From contig NZ_PXYK01000026.1 of assembly GCF_003012745.1 (NCBI RefSeq), positions 19,484 through 83,483 of the forward strand: a stretch of 64,000 bases of DNA. Direction: 5' to 3'. The stretch comes from Kumtagia ephedrae (lineage in GTDB: Bacteria > Pseudomonadota > Alphaproteobacteria > Rhizobiales > Rhizobiaceae). The position numbers were made by a program, and so were the translations under genes. Shown piece by piece: positions 35,607 through 42,050 of the stretch (positions are counted from its first letter, which is position 1; each line of letters starts with the position of its first letter). Under the pieces are notes generated by a model. The model saw nothing but the letters and a program-made list of their open reading frames with translations, ran no database searches and was not told the origin of the DNA.

Positions 35607-36512
35607 ATGAAAGTGTTCGTCACCGGCGCAACGGGATTTGTCGGCGCAGCCGTTGTGAGGGAACTGCTTGCGCATGGGCACCAGGTTCTGGGACTTGCCC
35701 GTTCCGACCGCAGCGCGGACGGGCTCGGAAAGATAGGCGCGGAAGTCCTTCGCGGTGACCTCGAAGTGCCTGAAACGCTCCGTCAGGGCGCCGAGATATC
35801 GGATGCGGTCATTCATACGGGCTTCGTGCATGATTTCTCACGTTTTGCCGAAGCGTGCGCGATCGATCGAATCGCGATCGGGACACTCGGCGCAGCTATC
35901 GAAAACACGAATAAACCACTCGTCGTCACGGCCGGTGTCGCCTTCCTGGATGCGGCGGGTCCTGTCGCGGTCGAAGCCGATCCAGCTTTCCCGCCTTCGG
36001 ACACTTATCCCCGGGCGTCCGAGGCGGCGGCCAAGGCTCTTTCTGATCGCGGCATCCCGACGAGCGTCATGCGCCTGCCTCCATCCGTGCATGGCGAGGG
36101 CGACCATGGCTTTGTCCCGATGCTGATCGACATCGCACGGCGGAACGGGCGATCGGCCTATATCGGAGACGGCGAAAACGCCTGGCCGGCGGTGCATGTG
36201 CACGATGCCGCCCGTGCCTATCGGCTTGCTGTCGAACGCGACGCGAGCGCCGAGACATACCACGCGGTGGCCGAACAGGGCGTCGCGTTTCGGAAGATCG
36301 CGGAAACGATCGCGAACGGGCTCGGCGTTCCCTGCGTGGCGTTGTCGGAAGAAGAGGCGCGCGAGCACTTCGACTGGTTCTTCGGCTTTGCATCCATAAA
36401 CCAGCGCACCTCCAGCGATTGGACCCGAGCCCGTCTCGGCTGGAGGCCCACGGGGCCCGATCTTCTGACGGACATCGCGCAGGCGGGCTATTTCACGGCC
36501 GAAACCGGCTGA
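35607..36512 (+). CDS. NAD(P)-dependent extended SDR / epimerase-like oxidoreductase
   Basis: 301 residues from the ATG at 35607, with AAGGAGA seven bases upstream; a TTG at 35601 is less likely. The nucleotide-binding motif is VFVTGATGFVGAAVV (residues 3-17), DAVIHTGFVHD near residue 67 matches atypical SDRs, and the PAVHVHDAARAYRLAVE and TYHAVAEQGVAFRKIAETI segments are common to this group. The usual YxxxK is replaced by the atypical-type TYPRASEAAAKAL region. Function unknown; probably an oxidoreductase induced through the divergent MmyB-type regulator. Confidence 0.87.
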   Translation: MKVFVTGATGFVGAAVVRELLAHGHQVLGLARSDRSADGLGKIGAEVLRGDLEVPETLRQGAEISDAVIHTGFVHDFSRFAEACAIDRIAIGTLGAAIENTNKPLVVTAGVAFLDAAGPVAVEADPAFPPSDTYPRASEAAAKALSDRGIPTSVMRLPPSVHGEGDHGFVPMLIDIARRNGRSAYIGDGENAWPAVHVHDAARAYRLAVERDASAETYHAVAEQGVAFRKIAETIANGLGVPCVALSEEEAREHFDWFFGFASINQRTSSDWTRARLGWRPTGPDLLTDIAQAGYFTAETG

Positions 36513-36646
36513 TTTGGAAGATTGTCGTCATTCATGGAGGGTTAGGGCGTAGATGGAGTTCCGCGTTTCATCGTTCTCGGCCTGCCAGAGGCCGCCGGTC
36601 CAGCCCGTTGAGAACGATTTTCCGTCAACAAACGCCGCCAAGTTCG

Positions 36647-37558
36647 TCAGAAGGCCACCTTGGTGAGGTGTTGCGAGATGTCCCACAGACGTGCGGCGGC
36701 CGCGGTGTCGAGCGCCTGTGGCGGTATCTTCGCTTCGGCCGGATATCCCCGCCCTTCGCTCAGCCGGTCCGGGCCGTAATAGGCACCGCCTTTGGCGTCT
36801 GGCGACGTCGCGGCAAAGAGCGTGGGGAGAGCGCCCTGCGCTGCCGGCTGGAACAGGAACCACAGCAAGGTGCGCGCCATGCCGGCGGCACTCCAGCGGC
36901 CCGGGGCGTTGTGGAGAAGATCGGTGCGGGAAAGGCCGGGATGCGCGGCGATGCCGGCGACGCCCCACCCGCCGGCCTCGCTCCGGCGTTGCAGCTCGAA
37001 GGAAAACATGAGGCAGGCCAGTTTCGACTGGCTGTAAACCGGCATCGGCCTGTAGGTCTTCTCCGCATTCAGATCGTCGAAGTCGATCGCCCCGTTCCGG
37101 GCAGCGATGCTCGAAAGCGTGATCACCCGCGCGGCCTTGCCGTTGCGCAGGAGCGGCAGGAGCTGGCCCGTAAGTGCGAAATGGCCGAGATAGTTGGTGC
37201 CGAGCTGCAGCTCGAAACCGTCCGGGGTCTGCTGCCGCGTTGGCGGCACCATCACGCCGGCATTGTTGATCAAAAGATCGAGACCATCTCTTTCGCGCCG
37301 CAGCCTTTCGCCGAAATCCGCGATGGATTCGAGATTCGCCAGGTCGAGCCTCTCGAAGCGCACATTCGCACCCGGTGCGTCATTCCGGATTTTCGCGACG
37401 GCGGCTGCGCCCTTCCCGGGGTTGCGGCCCGCGATGATGACCTCGCCGCCGGCGCGCGCCAATGCCGAGGCATCCTCGAACCCGAGCCCTCCGGTACCGG
37501 TGACGATCGCCGAGCGGCCCTGCTGCGAGGGAATGTCGGATGTCGTCCACCTTGCCAT
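36647..37558 (-). CDS. Short-chain dehydrogenase/reductase (retinol-dehydrogenase-like)
   Basis: 303 residues. Rossmann segment GRSAIVTGTGGLGFEDASALARAG (about residues 14-37), NNAG at residues 97-100 (LLINNAGVMVPP), the catalytic Ser in VITLSSIAARNG and YxxxK in PVYSQSKLACLMF, then AAHPGLSRTDLLHN. These are all present, so the enzyme should be active; the substrate is unknown. The motif TGTGGLG replaces the usual TGxxxGIG. It is divergent from a TetR regulator, with two operator-like palindromes between them. Confidence 0.9.
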   Translation of the reverse strand: MARWTTSDIPSQQGRSAIVTGTGGLGFEDASALARAGGEVIIAGRNPGKGAAAVAKIRNDAPGANVRFERLDLANLESIADFGERLRRERDGLDLLINNAGVMVPPTRQQTPDGFELQLGTNYLGHFALTGQLLPLLRNGKAARVITLSSIAARNGAIDFDDLNAEKTYRPMPVYSQSKLACLMFSFELQRRSEAGGWGVAGIAAHPGLSRTDLLHNAPGRWSAAGMARTLLWFLFQPAAQGALPTLFAATSPDAKGGAYYGPDRLSEGRGYPAEAKIPPQALDTAAAARLWDISQHLTKVAF

Positions 37559-37575
37559 GATGTTGCCTTTTCATA

Positions 37576-37616
37576 AAATCGCACCTGGTGTAAAATTATT
37601 ATCGCACTCAGTGTAA
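37576..37616. promoter_or_regulatory. Two tandem TetR-type operators between SDR and tetR
   Basis: CACC-T-GGTG (37582-37590) and CACT-C-AGTG (37605-37613) are perfect odd palindromes. Each sits in the same context, TCGCAC-N3-GTGTAA, with centres 23 bp apart. This arrangement matches operators of TetR/AcrR regulators and lies 18-79 bp from both start codons. Confidence 0.65.
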
Positions 37617-37636
37617 TTTTTCAAGAGACTGATGGG

Positions 37637-38254
37637 ATGAGGACAAACAGCCGGCCGGATGCTCCCCGCGAAGGATTGCGGGAGCGCAAGCGCCGCGAGA
37701 CGCTGCAACGCATCACGGAGGCCGGAATTCGCCTGTTCATCGAGAAGGGCTATGAAGGAACGACGCTCGACGAGGTCGCGGCGGCGGCGGGCATTTCCCG
37801 GCGGACGTTCTTCTACTACTTCAAATCCAAGGACGAGATCCTGCTATCCCTGCAGAGCGGCGTGAGCGACATGCTGCTCGACGCGTTGCGGGACGTGCCT
37901 CGCGACAAGCAGCCTCTCGACGCGATCCGGGATGCGGCCGTGAAGGTCTGTGCCCTTGTTCCCGCCGACGACATGATCGCCATCGACCGTCTGATGCGTT
38001 CCAGCGACGCCGTTCAGGCTCGAAAGCAGGCCAGCTATGTCCGTCAGGAGAAGGCTCTTTTTTCGGCCTTGCGGGAAAGATGGCCGGCCCCTGAGCGGGA
38101 AACCGGCCTCAGGCTCGTTGCCATGCTCGCGATCGGGGCGATGCGCCTGTCGACCGACGCCTTCAGCCGGGAGGGCGGTCGGCGCCCGATCGTGGATCTG
38201 CTGCACGAAGCGTTTGACGCCCTGGAGGCCGAAATTCGCCGTTCGCCGCAGTAG
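37637..38254 (+). CDS. TetR/AcrR family transcriptional regulator
   Basis: 205 residues. The N-terminal DNA-binding domain runs from ERKRRETLQRITEAGIRLFI to GTTLDEVAAAAGISRRTFFYYFKSKDEIL (residues 17-69), a clear TetR helix-turn-helix. The C-terminal ligand domain is helical, with EKALFSALRERW and RLVAMLAIGAMRLSTDAF. It is divergent from the SDR at 36647-37558 and likely represses that gene and itself through the paired operators. The ligand is unknown. Confidence 0.92.
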   Translation: MRTNSRPDAPREGLRERKRRETLQRITEAGIRLFIEKGYEGTTLDEVAAAAGISRRTFFYYFKSKDEILLSLQSGVSDMLLDALRDVPRDKQPLDAIRDAAVKVCALVPADDMIAIDRLMRSSDAVQARKQASYVRQEKALFSALRERWPAPERETGLRLVAMLAIGAMRLSTDAFSREGGRRPIVDLLHEAFDALEAEIRRSPQ

Positions 38255-38345
38255 ATGGCCGACGTCGACCTGCCGGCCGAGCCTGCAGTGCGCCGCCATT
38301 GCCAGGCAACGGCCACGGCGGCTGCGCCCCGGCCGATACGGGAGA

Positions 38346-39002
38346 TCATGTCCCTCCGGCGCGGGCGTCCCAGCCCAGCATCGCCAGTTCGGCCACCGCT
38401 TCCAGTTCGCCGCGGCTGGCGCCGTCGCGGGCGAGGATCGACATGCCGTTCTGGACGGTCTGTACGAAGCGGGCGAGCGCGTGGACGTCGGTCGAGGCCG
38501 CAATCTCGCCTTCCGTTATCGCCTGCTGCAGGCGCGCCTTCAGCCGGTCGAGCGTTTGCGCGCGGGCGGTTCTCACAAGGTCGCCGAGTTCCGCATGGCC
38601 CTCGCTGCCGACCGCCGAGAGGGTCACCATGCAACCGCGCGGGATGTCGGCGAGACAGCCGGTCAGGGCCGCGGCCGAATCCATCAGAAGCGACCTGACC
38701 GCTTCGCGGGCGGTGCCGGCGGAGCGGAAATTCGCCCACGCAAACCTATCGTAGTTCTCGCGGTAGTGCCGCAACGCCTCGGCATAAAGCGCCTCCTTCG
38801 AGCCGAATGCCGCGTACAGGCTCGGTGATCCGATGCCCATCGCCTGGGTGAGGTCGGCGATCGACGTCGCCTCGAAGCCCTTGCTCCAGAACAGGCGGGT
38901 CGCCCGCGCCAAGGCCGCCTCCCGGTCGAAGCCGCGCGGCCTGCCGCGGCCGCGAGCGGAGGCGGCCTCTCCAGTCTGCCGTGTCTCGTCCGATTTCTGC
39001 AT
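38346..39002 (-). CDS. TetR/AcrR family transcriptional regulator
   Basis: 218 residues from the ATG complementary to 39000-39002. The DNA-binding domain includes GRPRGFDREAALARATRLFWSKGF and TSIADLTQAMGIGSPSLYAAFGSKEALYAEAL, the pattern of the AcrR/YxaF group. The C-terminal domain has GCMVTLSAVGSEG and ARAQTLDRLKARLQQAITEGEI. This subgroup frequently controls an adjacent SDR gene. The divergent gene here is an SDR, and two 16-bp imperfect palindromes lie at the two start sites. Confidence 0.92.
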   Translation of the reverse strand: MQKSDETRQTGEAASARGRGRPRGFDREAALARATRLFWSKGFEATSIADLTQAMGIGSPSLYAAFGSKEALYAEALRHYRENYDRFAWANFRSAGTAREAVRSLLMDSAAALTGCLADIPRGCMVTLSAVGSEGHAELGDLVRTARAQTLDRLKARLQQAITEGEIAASTDVHALARFVQTVQNGMSILARDGASRGELEAVAELAMLGWDARAGGT

Positions 39003-39070
39003 CAATCGATATATAAATCCATTGACGCCGCGCGGCAACGTTCCTAGCTATTTCTGTGTCGATTGATACA
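38998..39070. promoter_or_regulatory. Paired operators between tetR and the divergent SDR gene
   Basis: TGCATCAATCGATATA (38998-39013, overlapping the tetR start codon) and, on the opposite strand, TGTATCAATCGACACA (39070-39055, just before the SDR start at 39083) share the core TGTATC-N4-GATACA. Each is an imperfect palindrome; together they place one site at each promoter or start. Confidence 0.6.
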
Positions 39071-39082
39071 GAAAGGCTGATC

Positions 39083-39823
39083 ATGACCGACCTGAATGGA
39101 AGACGCGCCCTCGTAACGGGGGCCTCGCGCGGCATTGGTGCCGCCATCGCATTGGCACTTGCCGACAAAGGCGCGGATGTCGCCATAACCTACGAGCGCT
39201 CGGCCGATCGCGCCGCCGAGGTCGTCCGGGCGATCGAGGAGAAAGGCCGCAAGGCCCTTGCCATCCAGGCCGACAGCGCCGATCCGGCGGCCGTCAAGCG
39301 CTCGGTCGAACAGGCCGCCAAGGCGCTCGGCGGGCTCGACATTCTCGTCAACAATGCCGCGATCGCGCTTTACGACGCGATCGCCGACGTCAGCGTGGAT
39401 CGCATCGATGCGCTCCTGAACGTCAACGTGCGCTCGCCCGTGCTCGCGTCGCAGGCCGCCATCCCGTATCTCAGGCAAGGCGGGCGCATCGTCACCATCG
39501 GCTCGGCCGGCGCCGAACGCATCGTCGGCGACACGGGCACGGTGTACTACATGACCAAATCCGCGCTGCACTCGTTCACGCGAGGCCTCGCGCGCGAACT
39601 CGGGTCGCGCGACATCACCGTGAACCTGGTCCAGCCGGGATCGACCGATACCGACATGAACCCGGCCGACGGCGCCTCCGCCGACTTCCAGCGCTCTCTC
39701 AGCCCACTTGGCCGCTATGGCCAGCCGGAGGACATCGCTGCCGCCGTGGCCTTCCTGGCAAGTCCCGCCGCGCGCCACATCACGGGGACCGTGCTCACCG
39801 TGGATGGCGGCCAGACCACCTGA
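39083..39823 (+). CDS. SDR family oxidoreductase (FabG-like)
   Basis: 246 residues from the ATG at 39083 (AGAAAGG upstream). Classical SDR: ALVTGASRGIGAAIALALAD at residues 9-28, NNAAIALYDAI (NNAx) near residue 90, the catalytic Ser in IVTIGSAGAERIV and YYMTKSALHSFTRGLARELG (YxxxK), and TDTDMNPADGASADFQRSLSPLGRYGQPEDIA near the C-terminus. It ends GTVLTVDGGQ, typical of FabG-like enzymes. Substrate unknown; predicted to be repressed by the divergent TetR protein. Confidence 0.9.
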   Translation: MTDLNGRRALVTGASRGIGAAIALALADKGADVAITYERSADRAAEVVRAIEEKGRKALAIQADSADPAAVKRSVEQAAKALGGLDILVNNAAIALYDAIADVSVDRIDALLNVNVRSPVLASQAAIPYLRQGGRIVTIGSAGAERIVGDTGTVYYMTKSALHSFTRGLARELGSRDITVNLVQPGSTDTDMNPADGASADFQRSLSPLGRYGQPEDIAAAVAFLASPAARHITGTVLTVDGGQTT

Positions 39824-39857
39824 GCGCTTGCCGTCCAGGCGTTTCTGCGGCGGGTAA

Positions 39858-40020
39858 GGAGGCCGATGCCGGCTGGCGCCTCCCGGTACGGTGGAGGTCG
39901 GCCAGCGCTTCGGGCTGCCGGACCTGCCATCGTCCGAAATCGTGCTGCACTCCACGCTCACCGACACCAGATCGCGCGAGGCGTTGCGCACGCTGGCGGC
40001 GGCATTCCGCGAGCATCGCG
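39858..40020 (+). pseudogene. Remnant of a LysR-family regulator C-terminus
   Basis: After a TAA at 39855-39857 the frame reads RLAPPGTVEVGQRFGLPDLP and then SSEIVLHSTLTDTRSREALR and TLAAAFREHRG. This resembles the last 50 residues of the substrate-binding domain of LysR-type regulators (LPxLPxSEIVLH..., ALRTLAAAFR). No DNA-binding domain or upstream part exists, and the frame continues past the expected end without a stop. It lies in a 353-bp gap between an SDR gene and an AraC regulator gene; nothing else is visible in that gap. Confidence 0.45.
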
Positions 40021-40176
40021 GTGCCGCCTCCCGACGACGGATCGCCGGCGGACGAGTTCGCTTTCCCGGTCGCTCCGACGCCGGCCGAGGCCTTCCTAAA
40101 GATTATGTTACTCGATCGTGCGGGCCCTATCATGCGATAAGGTCCGGCCACCTACGCAGTCGTCCGGGGAGACCCA

Positions 40177-41154
40177 TTGGACCCACTCTCAGACGTGCTG
40201 TCGCTGCTGAAGCCTCACAGCCATCTGTCGGCCGGTTTCGACGCGGGCGGAGAATGGTCGATCCGGTTTTCCGATCAGCACGACACGATCAAATGCTACG
40301 CCGTCGTCTCCGGCGGCTGCTGGCTGTCGGTGGAGGGCGTTTCGGAGCCGGTGCGCCTGGAAGCGGGAGATTGCTTCGTTCTGCCGAGCGGGCGACCGTT
40401 CCGCCTCGCCAGCGACATGGCACTGGCCCCGGTCGACGCCAAGACGGTCTTTCCTCCCCGGCGGCCCGGCGGCGTCGTCACGGTGAATGACGGCGGAGGA
40501 TTGTTCCTGGCCGGCAGCCGTTTCGCCGTCCGCGGCAATCACGCGGGAATCCTGCTGCGGATGCTGCCGCCCATCGTGCACATCCGCAGACAGTCGGAAC
40601 AAGCGGCGCTTCGCTGGTCCGTGGAGCGGATGATGCAGGAGATGCACGAACAGCAGCCCGGCGGCTACCTGATCGCGCAGCACCTCGCCCACATGATGCT
40701 CGTCCAGGCCCTGAGATTGCATCTGGAAAAAGGCTTGAACGGCGGCTCCGGATGGTTCGCCGCCCTGGCCGACAGGCAGCTCTGCGCGGCGATCACCGCC
40801 ATCCACACCAATCCGGCTCATCGCTGGACGTTGCGGGAGCTGGCCGGGCGAGCCGGCATGTCGCGGTCGATCTTCGCCCTGAAATTCAAGGAGATGACCG
40901 GCGAAACCGTGATGGAGTATCTGGCGCGCTGGCGAATGCTGCTGGCGGGGGACAGGCTGGAAAACTCCGGCGAACCGGTTTCCACGATTGCCTTGTCCCT
41001 CGGCTATGAATCCGAAAGCGCCTTCAGCACCGCCTTCAAGAGGGTGATGGGGTGTACGCCGCGGCAATACGGACATGGTCGTAAGATGCCCGCGCCGGTC
41101 TCCGTGAACGGCAGCGACGCGGGCCCTCGCCACCTGAATCACCTGAACAGCTGA
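40177..41154 (+). CDS. AraC family transcriptional regulator (cupin N-terminal domain)
   Basis: 325 residues from a TTG at 40177, preceded by GGGGA at 40166-40170. The family's typical MDPLSDVLSLLKPHSHLSAGF opening supports this start. The N-terminal cupin_6 domain (GECFVLPSGRPF-like segment GDCFVLPSGRPFRLAS near residue 66) senses a ligand. The C-terminal double helix-turn-helix has WTLRELAGRAGMSRSIFALKFKEMTG and VSTIALSLGYESESAFSTAFKRVMGCTPRQY. It lies upstream of the molybdenum hydroxylase genes, which it may control. Confidence 0.9.
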   Translation: MDPLSDVLSLLKPHSHLSAGFDAGGEWSIRFSDQHDTIKCYAVVSGGCWLSVEGVSEPVRLEAGDCFVLPSGRPFRLASDMALAPVDAKTVFPPRRPGGVVTVNDGGGLFLAGSRFAVRGNHAGILLRMLPPIVHIRRQSEQAALRWSVERMMQEMHEQQPGGYLIAQHLAHMMLVQALRLHLEKGLNGGSGWFAALADRQLCAAITAIHTNPAHRWTLRELAGRAGMSRSIFALKFKEMTGETVMEYLARWRMLLAGDRLENSGEPVSTIALSLGYESESAFSTAFKRVMGCTPRQYGHGRKMPAPVSVNGSDAGPRHLNHLNS

Positions 41155-41429
41155 TTTCGGGACCGCGGCCCTGGCGGGCTCGCCTTCCCCGGGAGCAAGA
41201 GGCACGCTCAGCCAGGATCGTGTCGGACCGCCGGCAGCGCGAGAACGTCTCGGCGCCGGTAAGGCGAAATTCCGGACGATCGCGAAGAAAAGCCAGACGT
41301 TGCAGAATTGGTCGTGCGGCACCGTGCCCCTATCGTGGGCCGCGTTGATTTTCCGCGAGCGATGCCTTGCCTGATGAACCATCTGCCTACGGCGATACCC
41401 GCGCCATGCCCGGGAGCCAAGCAGGCATG

Positions 41430-41561
41430 CCGCCAACCGCCGCGGCCGCGCTCCCGACGCCTCTCGCGCCGCGCCGGATGGTTCCGGACACCACGATGAC
41501 CGTCGCCATGCCCGATACGGCCCGGCACGCGGCGATCATCGCCTATCTCGAAAGCCGATAG
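41430..41561 (+). pseudogene. Remnant of a cytochrome c C-terminus upstream of the molybdenum hydroxylase
   Basis: The frame ending in TAG at 41559-41561 reads MVPDTTMTVAMPDTARHAAI then IAYLESR. This is the usual C-terminal helix region of class I cytochromes c (PGTxMxFxxPDxxxRADIIAYL). No CXXCH heme motif or signal peptide precedes it. The rest of the 440-bp gap (41155-41594) between the AraC gene and the hydroxylase genes shows no coding sequence I can support. Many IorAB-type hydroxylases have a cytochrome c partner gene, so this may be its decayed copy. Confidence 0.45.
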
Positions 41562-41594
41562 CCTAAAGCCAAACAGCTTCAAGGAGACGCATTC

Positions 41595-42047
41595 ATGACC
41601 GCGTTCACGATCAACGGCCGAAAGGTCGACGTCGCCGCCGAGCCCGACACGCCGCTTCTGTGGGTGATCCGCGAGCATCTGAAGCTCACCGGCACCAAGT
41701 TCGGCTGCGGCATCGCGCTTTGCGGCGCCTGCACCGTTCATGTCGACGGAGCGCCGGTGCGCTCCTGCCAGACGCTGCTGCAGGATGTCGCCGGCAGCCA
41801 GGTGACGACGATCGAAGGGCTCTCGGCGGATGCCAGCCATCCGCTGCAGCAGGCCTGGATCGCCGAGCAGGTGCCGCAATGCGGCTACTGCCAATCGGGC
41901 CAGATCATGCAGGCGGCCGCGCTTCTGGCAAGCAATCCGCAGCCGACCCGCGAAGAGATCGTCGAGCACATGGACGGCAACATCTGCCGGTGCGGAACCT
42001 ACGGGCGGATCATCAGCGCCATCGAGCGCGCCGCGCAGGAGGCCTGA
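41595..42047 (+). CDS. (2Fe-2S)-binding subunit of a xanthine dehydrogenase-family molybdenum hydroxylase (IorA-like)
   Basis: 150 residues. Small iron-sulfur subunit with an N-terminal plant-ferredoxin-like cluster ([17 protein letters not shown], Cys38/43/46, and Cys58 in RSCQTLL). A C-terminal helical-domain cluster follows ([17 protein letters not shown] and [12 protein letters not shown]). It passes electrons from the Mo centre to an acceptor. ATG at 41595 follows AAGGAGA. The large subunit starts 3 bp after its stop. The pair resembles isoquinoline 1-oxidoreductase / periplasmic aldehyde oxidase types; the substrate cannot be read. Confidence 0.93.
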   Translation: MTAFTINGRKVDVAAEPDTPLLWVIREHLKLTGTKFGCGIALCGACTVHVDGAPVRSCQTLLQDVAGSQVTTIEGLSADASHPLQQAWIAEQVPQCGYCQSGQIMQAAALLASNPQPTREEIVEHMDGNICRCGTYGRIISAIERAAQEA

Positions 42048-42050
42048 GCG

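Noticed and set aside
36528..36968. 146-codon minus-strand frame overlapping the SDR at 36647
   Set aside because: Same strand but wrong frame of a complete, motif-bearing SDR gene; its N-terminal part is out-of-frame Arg/His-rich sequence.
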